64,000 nucleotides of DNA from Desulfobacterales bacterium (lineage in GTDB: Bacteria > Desulfobacterota > Desulfobacteria > Desulfobacterales > Desulfosalsimonadaceae), in the NCBI GenBank assembly GCA_018335195.1, contig JAGXKN010000017.1, forward strand, positions 1 to 64,000. The letters are read 5' to 3'. This document shows, one piece after another, positions 8,825 to 18,325 of this stretch (position 1 is its first letter; every line of letters begins with the position of its first letter). The translations under genes and the position numbers were made by a program. Below the pieces are notes generated by a model. That model searched no databases, was not told where the DNA came from, and worked only from the letters and a program-made list of their open reading frames with translations.

Positions 8825-10723
8825 ATGTGCGGCGTATCCGGCATTATCTCTGAGTCGCTGTCTGCAGACGGGCTTCGCCGGCGGGTCGGGAAAATGGGAG
8901 AAATTCAGGGCCACAGGGGTCCGGATGACCGTGACGCCTACGTCCATGAAGGCCCGTGGGGCAGGATGGGTCTGGGTTTTGTGCGGCTTGCCATCCTGGA
9001 TCTTGACACTGGGATGCAGCCGATCCGTTGTCCTGCAGACGATACGGTGATCCTGTGCAACGGCCAGATATACAACTATGTGGAACTGCGCCCCCAGGTG
9101 GCGGACGCCCCGTTTGTTTCCCGGGGGGATGTCGAGGTTGCGCTCCACCTGTACCGCAAAAAGGGGATTTCGTTTTTAAACGAACTAAACGGGATGTATG
9201 CGGGCGCAATTTTTGACCCGGGGAAAAGAAAGCTGTTTTTGTTCCGGGATCGTTTCGGCATTAAGCCCCTGTATTATGCCGCCGGGCCGGACGGGTTCGC
9301 GTTTTCCTCGGAGATCAAACCCCTTTATCAGGCCCTGGACCTGGAATGCCGGATCAACGAAGCCCGCCTGCCCACGTATTTCGTCTACCGCTACGTGCCC
9401 GGCAGTCAGACATTGTTTCGCCATATCATGCGCGTGCCCCCGGGCGCGTACATGGAATTCGACCTGGACGAGAAAACGTTTTCAGTGCACCGATACTGGA
9501 ATTATCATGTATTCCGGAAGGATGCGCCCATTGGTCTTAATGCGGCGGCGCAAGGGTTTTACGATCTTTTTCAGGATGCGGTTCGCATACGGCTCCGGGC
9601 GGACGTGGAGCTGGGGAGCTTTATCAGCGGCGGCATTGATTCCTCAGCCGTGGCGGCAGCGGCCGTGGAGAGTCATCCGGATATGCGGATGTACACGGCC
9701 ACTTTCGACGAGCCCAAATATGACGAGCTGCCCGAGGTTCAGCGTTTTTTAAAGTTCCATGCGGCAAGCTTTTCCGGTGCAAGACTGCATCCCGCAGCCT
9801 GCGGCAGGGACATGCTGCAGCGATTGCCGGGCATTGTCCGCGCCATTGAGGAGCCGATTTCCCTGGGGACCATACTGCCCACGGACCGAATATGCGAGGC
9901 TGCCGCCCGGGATGTCAAGGCGGTGTTGACCGGCGAGGGCGCCGATGAGATATTTGCGGGTTACCGGAAGTTCATGCTTGAAATGGCGGCAGCGGAATAC
10001 AGCAGCCTTTCTCCGCGGCTGCAGCAAAAGGTGCAGCAGCGGTACCCGGAACTCGAGGGTTTCCTGGCCTTGCGGAGCGCGAATCCGGCAGAGCGCTACA
10101 TCCAGTCCGAAGCCCTGTTTGGCGGCGATGAGCTCAATCGGCTGCTGGGAAGCCGCACCGAAGAACCTGTCTTCCCGGAGGACGCCATGCCGGAGCTCAG
10201 CGGAGACGAACATCCGGTCAATTCGGCGATTGCCTTTGAAAGTCGATGTCGGCTGCCGGATTACGTAGTGCTTAGGCTGGACAAGCTTTCCATGCGGCAC
10301 TCCCTGGAGACGCGAACGCCGCTGCTTGATTACCGGCTTGCGGAATTTGCCGCAAAGTTGCCGCTGTCCATGAAAGTCAACCTGGCCCTGGACCGGGAAA
10401 AGTTCATTTGCGGTTATGCGTTTGCCAAATACGGGCTGCTTGACGCCAAAACCGCGTTTCGCAAAAAACAGCCCTTTACTTTTCCCATGGCCAACTGGTT
10501 GTCAGACACGGCCCGGCTTCCGGAAGCGATCCGGGAGGTCCTGTTCGGGGATTTGGTCAAGCGCCAGAACGTTATCAATCCCGGGTTTGTCCGGGAACTG
10601 GCAGACAGTGTCACCGTGGCCGAAATCGGGCCTCAGACCCTGGTATCCCAGGCGGATCGGCTCTTTTCGGTGATTGTCTTTACGTTGTGGTACCAGGCGT
10701 TTATGCGGGATACGGGAATATAA
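8825..10723 (+). CDS. asnB: Asparagine synthetase, glutamine-hydrolysing
   Basis: 632 aa. The N-terminal class II glutamine amidotransferase begins MCGVSGII; Cys2 is the nucleophile after Met removal, and GHRGPDD follows. The C-terminal synthetase has the pyrophosphate-binding SGGIDSS at about 270-276 and GEGADEIFAGY. It makes asparagine from aspartate, glutamine and ATP, although AsnB homologues can also amidate other carboxylates. It is followed 14 bp later by a GCS2-type ligase and then glutaredoxin, an arrangement suggesting a dedicated amide or thiol pathway. The ATG lies just after a purine-rich sequence. Confidence 0.9.
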   Translation: MCGVSGIISESLSADGLRRRVGKMGEIQGHRGPDDRDAYVHEGPWGRMGLGFVRLAILDLDTGMQPIRCPADDTVILCNGQIYNYVELRPQVADAPFVSRGDVEVALHLYRKKGISFLNELNGMYAGAIFDPGKRKLFLFRDRFGIKPLYYAAGPDGFAFSSEIKPLYQALDLECRINEARLPTYFVYRYVPGSQTLFRHIMRVPPGAYMEFDLDEKTFSVHRYWNYHVFRKDAPIGLNAAAQGFYDLFQDAVRIRLRADVELGSFISGGIDSSAVAAAAVESHPDMRMYTATFDEPKYDELPEVQRFLKFHAASFSGARLHPAACGRDMLQRLPGIVRAIEEPISLGTILPTDRICEAAARDVKAVLTGEGADEIFAGYRKFMLEMAAAEYSSLSPRLQQKVQQRYPELEGFLALRSANPAERYIQSEALFGGDELNRLLGSRTEEPVFPEDAMPELSGDEHPVNSAIAFESRCRLPDYVVLRLDKLSMRHSLETRTPLLDYRLAEFAAKLPLSMKVNLALDREKFICGYAFAKYGLLDAKTAFRKKQPFTFPMANWLSDTARLPEAIREVLFGDLVKRQNVINPGFVRELADSVTVAEIGPQTLVSQADRLFSVIVFTLWYQAFMRDTGI

Positions 10724-10737
10724 AAAAGTGAGGGCAT

Positions 10738-11664
10738 TTGGGGACAGGTAAGGCTATATACGACCTGGCGGAAACGTTTACACGGGGATTTCTCGACGTG
10801 ATGTCTGAGGTTCTGCCCAAAACCGAGCGCACATACGGCTTTGAATTCGAGTTCCTGCCCCACCGGATTATGGACGCCAGCGATTTGACGGCCGTGGAAG
10901 ACCTGTTTGCGCAATACGGCCAGCGGCTGGACAAAAACGGGGTGCGGTTTGAAAACGGCACTCTCGTGGACTTTGAGCCCGGGGGGCAGATTGAATACTG
11001 CAGCCCGCCGCTTTTGGCGCATGAAGAAGCGGCGATAGACGAGTTGCTGGCGTTCATGGTTGACATGAACGCCCGGGTCAAAGATCAGGTCGGCATTGAA
11101 TATCTGGCTGTCCCGTATTTTCCGGGGCGAAAAGACGCGCCCCTGTGCCTGAGCTCGGATCGATACGTGAACCTGCATCGGCGCCTGGCAAAAAGCGGCA
11201 CCCGAGGTCATGAAATGATGAAGGCAACCGCCGGGATTCATTTGCACGTGGCCATATGCAATATGCCGGAATTGCTGCCGCTGTTTTACAGGCTTTGCGA
11301 GCTCTCCCAGGATGAGACGTTCGGGATGTCAGCAGTACGCCGGGATATATGGAGCCAAACCGATGACACGCGATGCGGCAGGCCGCCGTGTTGTGCCGAA
11401 CCCATGGATGAACCGGCGGTGTTGATCGATCGCTTGGTCCGTTTCGGGCTTCAGGCTGTTGTGCTCGGCGAGGAAGTGCCTTTTTTCAGGTGCTCGGATC
11501 AATCGTTTGAAGCATTTTTGGATCATCTGACCACCATTTTTACCGACGTCCGGTTCAACCTCAAGGGCACAACCCTTGAGCTGCGGACCCCGGACAGCAT
11601 GGCGGTGGAATCGTTTAAGCCGGTCTGGCAACGGTTTATTGAGAAGACAGAAAACATTTTTTGA
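10738..11664 (+). CDS. GCS2-type glutamate-cysteine ligase-like carboxylate-amine ligase
   Basis: 308 aa of the ATP-dependent carboxylate-amine ligase fold. Typical elements are TYGFEFEF near the N-terminus, PGGQIEY, GIHLHVA and the late KGTTLELRTPDSM. Members join glutamate to cysteine or another amine. No glutathione synthetase is next to it, so the product could be gamma-glutamylcysteine or another gamma-glutamyl compound. The start TTG has AGTGAGG 3-4 nt upstream; an ATG at 10801 is the alternative and would shorten the protein by 21 residues. It sits between asnB and a glutaredoxin gene, all closely spaced and presumably co-transcribed. Confidence 0.72.
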   Translation: MGTGKAIYDLAETFTRGFLDVMSEVLPKTERTYGFEFEFLPHRIMDASDLTAVEDLFAQYGQRLDKNGVRFENGTLVDFEPGGQIEYCSPPLLAHEEAAIDELLAFMVDMNARVKDQVGIEYLAVPYFPGRKDAPLCLSSDRYVNLHRRLAKSGTRGHEMMKATAGIHLHVAICNMPELLPLFYRLCELSQDETFGMSAVRRDIWSQTDDTRCGRPPCCAEPMDEPAVLIDRLVRFGLQAVVLGEEVPFFRCSDQSFEAFLDHLTTIFTDVRFNLKGTTLELRTPDSMAVESFKPVWQRFIEKTENIF

Positions 11665-11678
11665 ATCAGGAGGGTGCG

Positions 11679-11939
11679 ATGACACAAGTGGAAATTTACA
11701 CAACGCGGAACTGCCCGTATTGCAACATGGCCAAGTCGCTGCTGGGCAAAAAGGAAATATCCTACCAGGAGATTGCGTTGGATTCGGACCCCGACAGGAT
11801 GACAGAGGCCGTGGAGCGAAGCGGCGGGCGCAGGACCGTGCCGCAGATTTTTATTGATAATCAGCATGTTGGCGGATATGATGAATTAAACGCACTGGAA
11901 AAGGCAGGAGAGCTTGATCCCATGATCGGCCGGCAGTAA
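11679..11939 (+). CDS. grxC: Glutaredoxin (GrxC-like)
   Basis: 86 aa, standard size. The dithiol active site CPYC is followed by the cis-proline TVPQIFI and GGYDEL glutathione-binding segments. It reduces disulfides or mixed disulfides using a low-molecular-weight thiol. A strong AGGAGGG precedes the ATG at 11679. It follows the GCS2-type ligase by 14 bp, consistent with that enzyme making the thiol it uses. Confidence 0.93.
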   Translation: MTQVEIYTTRNCPYCNMAKSLLGKKEISYQEIALDSDPDRMTEAVERSGGRRTVPQIFIDNQHVGGYDELNALEKAGELDPMIGRQ

Positions 11940-11976
11940 GTCCTGCGCATCATCAACCACTCATTCCGGGGATGAT

Positions 11977-12339
11977 ATGAAAAAGTCAGGTCGGAAAAAA
12001 AAACAGACGCGGGAAAATACCCGAACCCGGGTGTGGGAGGATACCAGAGCCGTCATTAAGGTAGCCGATCCCTACAGTCAGTCGCGGGAAGTGCTGACGA
12101 TCAGTGGCGATGTGGCGGACCTGGGGGGTACCGGCATGTTTCTGGTCACAGGCGATCCTGTGCCGGTTCCCGCGGAAGCAGAGATTTCCATTGAGTTTGA
12201 TTCCGCCCGGCCATCATTGCGCAGAGTCCATGCCCGGGGCCAGACCGTGCGGACATCTACAGACGGGGTGGGAATCCGGTTTACAGAGATTGATTTGAAT
12301 CGCCTCCAGCAATGCATCCTGGCCCGGATGAACCGGTAA
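11977..12339 (+). CDS. PilZ domain protein
   Basis: 120 aa. After a basic N-terminal tail (KKSGRKKKQTR) comes a single PilZ-like beta-barrel with VADLGGTGMFL in place of the D/NxSxxG loop and VGIRFTEID near the end. PilZ domains bind cyclic di-GMP, but here the canonical serine of the DxSxxG motif is replaced, so binding is uncertain. It is 37 bp behind grxC and could be the last gene of the asnB operon. Confidence 0.7.
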   Translation: MKKSGRKKKQTRENTRTRVWEDTRAVIKVADPYSQSREVLTISGDVADLGGTGMFLVTGDPVPVPAEAEISIEFDSARPSLRRVHARGQTVRTSTDGVGIRFTEIDLNRLQQCILARMNR

Positions 12340-12398
12340 CAGCCGGGGTTGCTGCCCGGTGCCTGATCGCAAAACCAGCGTTTCCGGATAAAAGCTGC

Positions 12399-12608
12399 TT
12401 AGACGTCTTCGGGATACCGTGTAGCAGCGGCGGCATTACTGTGCGCCCTGCCCGCCTGTCGGCGTTCATCAATGGCCAACAGGATCATATAAGGGTAGGT
12501 GAGAAGAAATTCGAAAACAAAGCCGAGTCCGATCATCAGATAGATGAAAGGCAGTTTGACCGCATAAAACCGGATTGCTTTGCCGAGTTGTTGGAGCCCT
12601 GAGACCAT
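12399..12608 (-). CDS. Small predicted membrane protein
   Basis: 69 aa. One long hydrophobic stretch (LPFIYLMIGLGFVFEFLLTY) is followed by a second short apolar run (PYMILLAI) and a charged tail starting DERRQAGR, consistent with one or two membrane helices. The Shine-Dalgarno is weak. I recognise no family; the positive flanks and hydrophobicity pattern are the only support. It is divergent from the MFS gene 63 bp away. Confidence 0.45.
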   Translation of the reverse strand: MVSGLQQLGKAIRFYAVKLPFIYLMIGLGFVFEFLLTYPYMILLAIDERRQAGRAHSNAAAATRYPEDV

Positions 12609-12670
12609 TTATATGCCTGCGTCGCGTTTTTTTGGTCCTGATTTCTGCCTGATATTGTGTAATCCTGCAA

Positions 12671-13996
12671 GTGCGAAAGATACATGATTTGGCCGCATTC
12701 GTAAACAGAATATCACGCGGTTCCAATTTCATTTTCTGGGGCGTGGGATCCTTCCAGGCCCTGGCCATGTTCCGCCGGGGCCTTTTCTACGCCTACCTGT
12801 CCATTTACCTGAGATACTACCTCGACCTGTCAGTTACGGAAACCACCCTGTTTGCCACCCTTCCCATGCTTGCCAACATCATCGCCCAGACCTTTGTGTG
12901 GGGACGGCTTTCAGACCGCTTCCAGCTTCGGCGGACCCTGATCCTCTGGGGCGAATTTTCCGGCGCGGCCGGGACGGTTCTGATCTGGGCGTTTCACGTG
13001 TTGACCGACTCTCCGCATGTGGCCGGGTACATCGTCATCCTCGGCCTTACGGTCGTGGAGATGTTCTGGTCCATGAGCAACATCGGCTGGAGCGCCCTGA
13101 TTTCCGATCTTTACCCGGAGCAGAAACGCAACGAAGTCCAGGGGCGCCTGGCAAGCGTGGGCGGCCTGGGCCGGCTGTTCGGCATCTGGCTCGGCGGGCT
13201 GCTGTATGACGGCATGGGTCGGATGTACAACGGCTGGGGGTTTGAATCCGGGGTCCTGTTTTTTGCCGCCGCCGGGGTCATGCTGATTTCCATGCTTCCG
13301 GTCCGGTTTCTGCCCGAGGGCGGTGTGGATCGGCAGCATGATACGCAATCGGAGTGCGACGCCCGATGCAGGGCCGATTCCATAAGGCTGTACGCGGTTT
13401 TCCTGGTGGCCATGACCCTGATTAATTTCGGCAGAAACTGCGTGATGACCATTCAATCACAGTACTTGTTTCTGGATTCCGGGTTTGCCGTATCCAGTAA
13501 AATGCTCGGCTATATTTTCAATACAGAAACCGCGGCCATCATTCTGCTGGGCCTTTTTTCCGGCGGCATCGGGCGACGGATCGGAAACGGCCGGGCGGTT
13601 TGCCTCGGGGCGCTGGCTTCGGCACTTTATTTGATCCTCTTTGTGACATCCGACCAGCTTGTCTGGATTTTTATTGCCAACTTTATCCGGGGGGCGGGCG
13701 CGGTCATCATCCTGGCGGCTTCCTATGCCATGGCCTCGATTTTGATTCCGCCGGATCTCCGGGGGCGTTTGTTCGGGTATTTCAATGCCACGCTTTTTCT
13801 GTCCTGGGGGGTTGCCGGCACCCTGATCGCCGGGCCCATCGTGGATACAATGGAGTTCATGGGTTTTGCGCAGGTAGCCGCATACAAGGCGGCTTACCTG
13901 GCGGCCCTGGCAATGACACTGGCAGGTCTGGTCCTGCAGCTCGTACTGGTTTTTATCCTGATGCCGCGGGCGGGCATACGCAAGGCCTTGAAATAA
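12671..13996 (+). CDS. Major facilitator superfamily transporter
   Basis: 441 aa polytopic inner-membrane protein with about 12 hydrophobic segments. The loop between helices 2 and 3 (WGRLSDRFQLRRTL) is the MFS A-like motif. Substrate cannot be read from sequence. Translation probably starts at GTG 12671, although no strong ribosome-binding site is visible there. A nucleoside transporter gene follows after 36 bp, suggesting co-transcription. Confidence 0.85.
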   Translation: MRKIHDLAAFVNRISRGSNFIFWGVGSFQALAMFRRGLFYAYLSIYLRYYLDLSVTETTLFATLPMLANIIAQTFVWGRLSDRFQLRRTLILWGEFSGAAGTVLIWAFHVLTDSPHVAGYIVILGLTVVEMFWSMSNIGWSALISDLYPEQKRNEVQGRLASVGGLGRLFGIWLGGLLYDGMGRMYNGWGFESGVLFFAAAGVMLISMLPVRFLPEGGVDRQHDTQSECDARCRADSIRLYAVFLVAMTLINFGRNCVMTIQSQYLFLDSGFAVSSKMLGYIFNTETAAIILLGLFSGGIGRRIGNGRAVCLGALASALYLILFVTSDQLVWIFIANFIRGAGAVIILAASYAMASILIPPDLRGRLFGYFNATLFLSWGVAGTLIAGPIVDTMEFMGFAQVAAYKAAYLAALAMTLAGLVLQLVLVFILMPRAGIRKALK

Positions 13997-14032
13997 CCAG
14001 CATTCGCAGCATATGGTAAAAGGAGGAGTGCC

Positions 14033-15277
14033 ATGATCGTTTTCCGCAGTGTTCTGGGCTTTTTGCTGCTGGTGGCGATTGCCTGGTGTATCAGTGAAAA
14101 CCGCCGGCGTTTTCCCGTTCGTACGGTTCTGGCAGGGCTGGCCATTCAAATCGCGCTGGCGGTGGCACTTTTGAAGCTTCCGCTGTTTGCTCGTCTTTTT
14201 GTGTATCTCAACCGGGCCGTGCTGGCCCTGCAGGAGGCGACCCAGGAAGGCACTTCGTTTGTATTCGGTTACTTGGGCGGTGGCGAGGCCCCGTTTGCCG
14301 TCAAGGATCCCCAGGCGACCTTTATCCTGGCATTCCAGTCACTGCCGCTGGTACTGGTAATCAGCGCATTGTCCGCGGTGCTTTTCTACTGGCGGATTTT
14401 GCCGCGCATCGTGAAGGGTTTTTCACGGCTGCTGGAGAAAAGCATGCGCCTGGGGGGTGCCGAGGGGCTTGGCATCTCGGCCAATATTTTTGTAGGCATG
14501 GTGGAGGCGCCGCTGTTGATCGGGCCCTACGTCTCCCGCATGAGCCGCAGCGAACTGTTTACCCTGATGAGCAGCGGCATGGCAACCATAGCCGGCACGG
14601 TCATGGTGGTGTATGCCAGCATTCTCACCGACGTGATTCCCAATGTCATGGGGCATATTCTCACGGCTTCCCTGCTCAGCGCTCCTGCGGCCATCGTGAT
14701 TTCAAAAGTCATGATCCCGGAGACCGGAAGGCTGACAAGTGCCGAATTAACAGGCGCGCAGGAAGCCTCCGGTGCCATGGACGCGCTGACCCGGGGCACA
14801 CTCCAGGGCATGGAACTGATGCTAAACATTATTGCCATGATAATCGTGCTGGTGGCACTCGTTCACCTGGTCAACCTGGGGCTCGGCCTTTTGCCGGGCT
14901 TCCGGGGAGATCCGCTCACGCTTCAGCGCATGCTGGGATGGCTGCTTTCCCCCTTGGTTTGGGTAATGGGCGTTCCCTGGTCCGAGGCCCAACAGGCCGG
15001 ATCCCTGCTCGGAACCAAGACCGTGCTCAACGAATTTATCGCATACGTGGAGATGAGCCGGATGGAAGCAGGCGTTTTGAGCCCGAAAACCCTGCTGATC
15101 ATGTCCTATGCCCTGTGCGGTTTTGCCAACCCGGGGAGCCTGGGCATCATGATCGGGGGCCTGGGCGGCATCGCACCCGACCGTCGCGATGAGATTGTTT
15201 CCCTGGGGTTTCGCTCAATTGTTGCAGGCACGCTGGCCACCTGCATGACCGGTACGGTGGCGGGGATTCTGGGGTAA
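14033..15277 (+). CDS. CNT-family nucleoside transporter-like protein
   Basis: 414 aa with multiple membrane helices. The gate-domain stretch NIFVGMVEAPLLIGPY and the later SGMATIAGTVMVVYA match concentrative nucleoside transporters (NupC/CNT), which take up nucleosides with Na+ or H+. The C-terminal half ends with ALCGFANPGSLGIMIGGLGG, also typical. AGGAGG lies 8 nt before the ATG. It is located directly behind an MFS gene. Confidence 0.85.
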   Translation: MIVFRSVLGFLLLVAIAWCISENRRRFPVRTVLAGLAIQIALAVALLKLPLFARLFVYLNRAVLALQEATQEGTSFVFGYLGGGEAPFAVKDPQATFILAFQSLPLVLVISALSAVLFYWRILPRIVKGFSRLLEKSMRLGGAEGLGISANIFVGMVEAPLLIGPYVSRMSRSELFTLMSSGMATIAGTVMVVYASILTDVIPNVMGHILTASLLSAPAAIVISKVMIPETGRLTSAELTGAQEASGAMDALTRGTLQGMELMLNIIAMIIVLVALVHLVNLGLGLLPGFRGDPLTLQRMLGWLLSPLVWVMGVPWSEAQQAGSLLGTKTVLNEFIAYVEMSRMEAGVLSPKTLLIMSYALCGFANPGSLGIMIGGLGGIAPDRRDEIVSLGFRSIVAGTLATCMTGTVAGILG

Positions 15278-15569
15278 GCAGGCAGAAAAAACATACCGTC
15301 TTTTTTCTTGCACCGGCATAGGGGATACTTTGCACCTGGAAAGATTGGCAAGAGTTGACAAGTAGTTATATATGCATATGTTTGAGTATATAAAATAAGA
15401 AGATCCAAGAGTGTATTTCATTTCTGGTGCGGTAACCGGGAATCTTCACAGAGTTGAATTTGAATTCAGCAACAATGGGGATTCTGTAGGAATCACATGA
15501 AATCCTTTCCTGCAGTCGAAATATAGCTTGCTTTCACAATAATCCTTAAGTGCATAGGAGGAGGGCACA
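15278..15569. other. AT-rich intergenic region upstream of the radical SAM gene
   Basis: I see no gene. The stretch around 15350-15415 is AT-rich and probably carries the promoter of the radical SAM gene, whose Shine-Dalgarno AGGAGG lies at 15557-15562. Confidence 0.4.
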
Positions 15570-17078
15570 ATGGCTATAAATTTCAAAGGCTGGAAGGATC
15601 TGATGCCCAAGCGGACCATGGCGGAAAAGGTGCTTGGGCAGGCATTGAAATATCTTGGCAAAGATACGGACAAGAATGCCAAATACGTATTAAAGGCCGT
15701 GGACCATATCGCCAGCGGTGAGAAACAGGAAATGGTCCAAGAATGGTTTCATCATTGGATGCGGGAAAACGGTCCCGGCCGGCAGTTCCTGCACCGGGTG
15801 GTGCAAAATACCCATCCCCGCGTGCGGGAGCGCTACGTGGCGCGGATGGTGGCCAGCATGTTTTTCCGGGATCCGGAGGCACCCCGGCGGGCAGAGCAGC
15901 AATTCGGCATCCAGCCGCCGCCCACCATGCTGATTTCACCCACCATGCGTTGCAACTATCGTTGTGAAGGTTGTTACGCAGGCAGTTACGAGCGCAAGGA
16001 CGACATGGATCCGGAAGTCTTTGACCGCGTCCTGACAGAAGCCGAAGAAATGGGGTTGAATTTTATCACCATTCTGGGCGGCGAACCCTTTATCTACCCC
16101 CATCTCTTTGAAGTACTGGAAAAGCATCCCAAATCTTTCTATCAGATTTATACCAATGCCTCGCTTATTGATGAGAAGACCGCCGAACGCTTGGTGGAAC
16201 TGGGCAACGTAGCCCCGCAGATCAGCATCAACGGGCCGCGGGAATTCACCGATGCAGTGCGGGGCAAGGGTTCGTTTGATAACTGCGTGCGCGCCATGGA
16301 CCGGCTCTATGAAGCCGGCTGCCCGTTCGGGTTTTCATCACTTGTTACCCGCAAAAACATGGACGTGATCTGCTCGGATGAATGGATCGATTTCCTGATT
16401 GAAAAAGGCGCTTTGTACGGATGGTATTTCCTGTTCATGCCGGTGGGCAGCGATCCGGAGATGGAACTCATGCCCACGCCCGAACAGCGGGACCAGATGC
16501 GGCGGTTTCAGTCCCATGTGCGGGAGACCAAGCCGCTGCTGCTGGTGGATTTCTGGAATGACGGGGTCCTGTCCGGCGGCTGTATCGCCGGCGGCCGGCT
16601 GTATTTCCACATCAATCATCGCGGAGATGTGGAACCCTGCATTTTCTGTCATTTTGCAACCGACAACATTCATGACAAGCCGCTCGCAGAGGCTTTGAAT
16701 TCTCCGTTTTTCCGGGGAATCCGCGCAGAACAGCCGTTTTGCTACAATACCCTGCGGCCCTGTCCGATGATCGACCATCCCCAGACAATGTGGCATATTA
16801 TCCGGGAACACGGCGCCAAGCCGACGCATGAAGGGGCGGAAACCATGTTTACGGACCTGGCCCCTGAAATTGAAGAATATGCCAGCGGCGTCAGGCAGGT
16901 CATGGATCATGCATGGGAAAGCGAAGGCTACAAGGACTGGGCTGCCAGGTGGATGCATCACTGCGGCCTGGCTCCGGAAAATATTGAACGGCGGCGCCGT
17001 GAATTCGAGGAAAAACAGCAAGAAGAAACAGCGCCGGAATCGTCGGCGGATTCCGTAAAGCAAACCAAACAGGCATAA
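15570..17078 (+). CDS. Radical SAM/SPASM domain protein
   Basis: 502 aa. A 120-residue N-terminal helical region precedes the radical SAM motif CNYRCEGC (about residues 128-135) and GGEPF. The C-terminal half holds SPASM-type auxiliary cluster cysteines in GGCIAGG, EPCIFCHF and RPCPMIDHP. The tail is Glu/Ser-rich and low complexity. Such enzymes modify peptides or proteins, but no precursor gene is adjacent, so the substrate is unknown. It stands alone, with a strong Shine-Dalgarno before the ATG and an intrinsic terminator after the stop. Confidence 0.85.
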   Translation: MAINFKGWKDLMPKRTMAEKVLGQALKYLGKDTDKNAKYVLKAVDHIASGEKQEMVQEWFHHWMRENGPGRQFLHRVVQNTHPRVRERYVARMVASMFFRDPEAPRRAEQQFGIQPPPTMLISPTMRCNYRCEGCYAGSYERKDDMDPEVFDRVLTEAEEMGLNFITILGGEPFIYPHLFEVLEKHPKSFYQIYTNASLIDEKTAERLVELGNVAPQISINGPREFTDAVRGKGSFDNCVRAMDRLYEAGCPFGFSSLVTRKNMDVICSDEWIDFLIEKGALYGWYFLFMPVGSDPEMELMPTPEQRDQMRRFQSHVRETKPLLLVDFWNDGVLSGGCIAGGRLYFHINHRGDVEPCIFCHFATDNIHDKPLAEALNSPFFRGIRAEQPFCYNTLRPCPMIDHPQTMWHIIREHGAKPTHEGAETMFTDLAPEIEEYASGVRQVMDHAWESEGYKDWAARWMHHCGLAPENIERRRREFEEKQQEETAPESSADSVKQTKQA

Positions 17079-17114
17079 GATGACGCAAAACTGCAGATTA
17101 TTATAGCCCGTGTC

Positions 17115-17143
17115 AAAAAACCCTCCCTTGCGGAGGGTTTTTT
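17115..17143 (+). terminator. Intrinsic terminator, possibly bidirectional
   Basis: AAAAAACCCTCC and GGAGGGTTTTTT form a perfect stem around a short loop, with A- and T-runs on both sides. It ends the radical SAM transcript 37 bp after the stop codon. Confidence 0.9.
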
Positions 17144-17296
17144 GCGTGCTGCTCCAGCGCGTCCGGGCATGCGTAGCCGATTGGATATTGTGATACGCAG
17201 ATATTTTTGTTATGTGTATAATTTGTGTTTTCTTTGTGCCCTGCCGCGAAGTGCGCGAGGTAATGATTTTCATATAACCGGAAAAAGGCTTCGTTT

Positions 17297-18304
17297 TTGA
17301 GCTCCAGGCAGCCAGTAATCGGTATCACAATGGGCGATCCTACGGGCGTGGGGCCTGAGATCATTTGCAGGGCACTGGCGCGTCCGGAGGTTTTTCAATA
17401 TGCCAGGCCCCTGGTTATCGGGGATACAGGCATCCTGGAAAAGGCAGCGGTCACCGCTGGCACGGCGAAGCGGTTCACCAGAGTCGATTCTCCGGGCCAG
17501 GCCGTATTTGACACGGATGCGATCCCGGTGTGGAATCTGTCCGCGCTGGATCCGCAGGCGCACCAGTGGGGGCGGCCCGGCAGGGAAACCGGGCGGGCCA
17601 TGATTTCCTATATCGAGCGCGCCATTGACATGGCAATGGCCGGAGAGATTTCAGCGCTGACCACATGCCCCATCAACAAGGCGGCCATGAAAATGGCCGG
17701 CGGCCAGGATCCCGGGCATACCGAGCTGCTGGCCCGGCGCACGGGCACGCAGAGCTATGCCATGATGATGGCCGGAAAACGCCTCAGGGTCGTGCTGGTC
17801 ACGATCCACGTGGCCTTGCGGGCGGTTGCCGATTCCATTGATCCCGGCCGGATTGCGGAAATGATCCGGCTGACCGACCATGGGCTAAAGGCCCGCTTCG
17901 GCATTGTCGCGCCGAAAATCGCCGTGGCCGGGTTAAACCCGCATGCCGGTGAAGAGGAGATGTTTGGCCACGAGGAAGTCCGCTTAATCCGGCCGGCAAT
18001 TGAGCAGGCGGTTTCCGAGGGCATTCTTGCCACCGGACCCCACCCGCCGGATACCGTATTCTATCATGCTGCGGCCGGCACATATGACGCGGTGGTCTGC
18101 ATGTATCACGATCAGGGATTGATTCCGTTTAAAATGCTCCATTTCAGCGACGGTGTCAATACGACCCTTGGGCTGCCCATTATCCGGACTTCCGTGGATC
18201 ACGGCACCGCCTACGATATTGCCGGCAAAGGTACTGCAGATCCGGGAAGCCTGATTGCCGCCGTTGAAATGGCCGCCGCACACGCCGGCCGGGCCGGGCT
18301 ATAG
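17297..18304 (+). CDS. pdxA: 4-hydroxythreonine-4-phosphate dehydrogenase PdxA
   Basis: 335 aa, full length. It oxidises 4-phosphohydroxy-L-threonine in pyridoxal phosphate synthesis. ITMGDPTGVGPEI opens the protein. Metal-binding histidines sit in TIHVALR, LNPHAGE and RTSVDHGTAYDIAG. Start is TTG with AAGG about 9 nt upstream; no better start is in frame. uvrA begins 22 bp after the stop. Confidence 0.93.
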   Translation: MSSRQPVIGITMGDPTGVGPEIICRALARPEVFQYARPLVIGDTGILEKAAVTAGTAKRFTRVDSPGQAVFDTDAIPVWNLSALDPQAHQWGRPGRETGRAMISYIERAIDMAMAGEISALTTCPINKAAMKMAGGQDPGHTELLARRTGTQSYAMMMAGKRLRVVLVTIHVALRAVADSIDPGRIAEMIRLTDHGLKARFGIVAPKIAVAGLNPHAGEEEMFGHEEVRLIRPAIEQAVSEGILATGPHPPDTVFYHAAAGTYDAVVCMYHDQGLIPFKMLHFSDGVNTTLGLPIIRTSVDHGTAYDIAGKGTADPGSLIAAVEMAAAHAGRAGL

Positions 18305-18325
18305 CTTGAAACGCCGACTGATTTC

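Noticed and set aside
8690..9148. Longer N-terminus for the CULT protein
   Set aside because: It would lie antisense to asnB, has no conserved features, and the in-frame ATG at 8740 lacks a ribosome-binding site.
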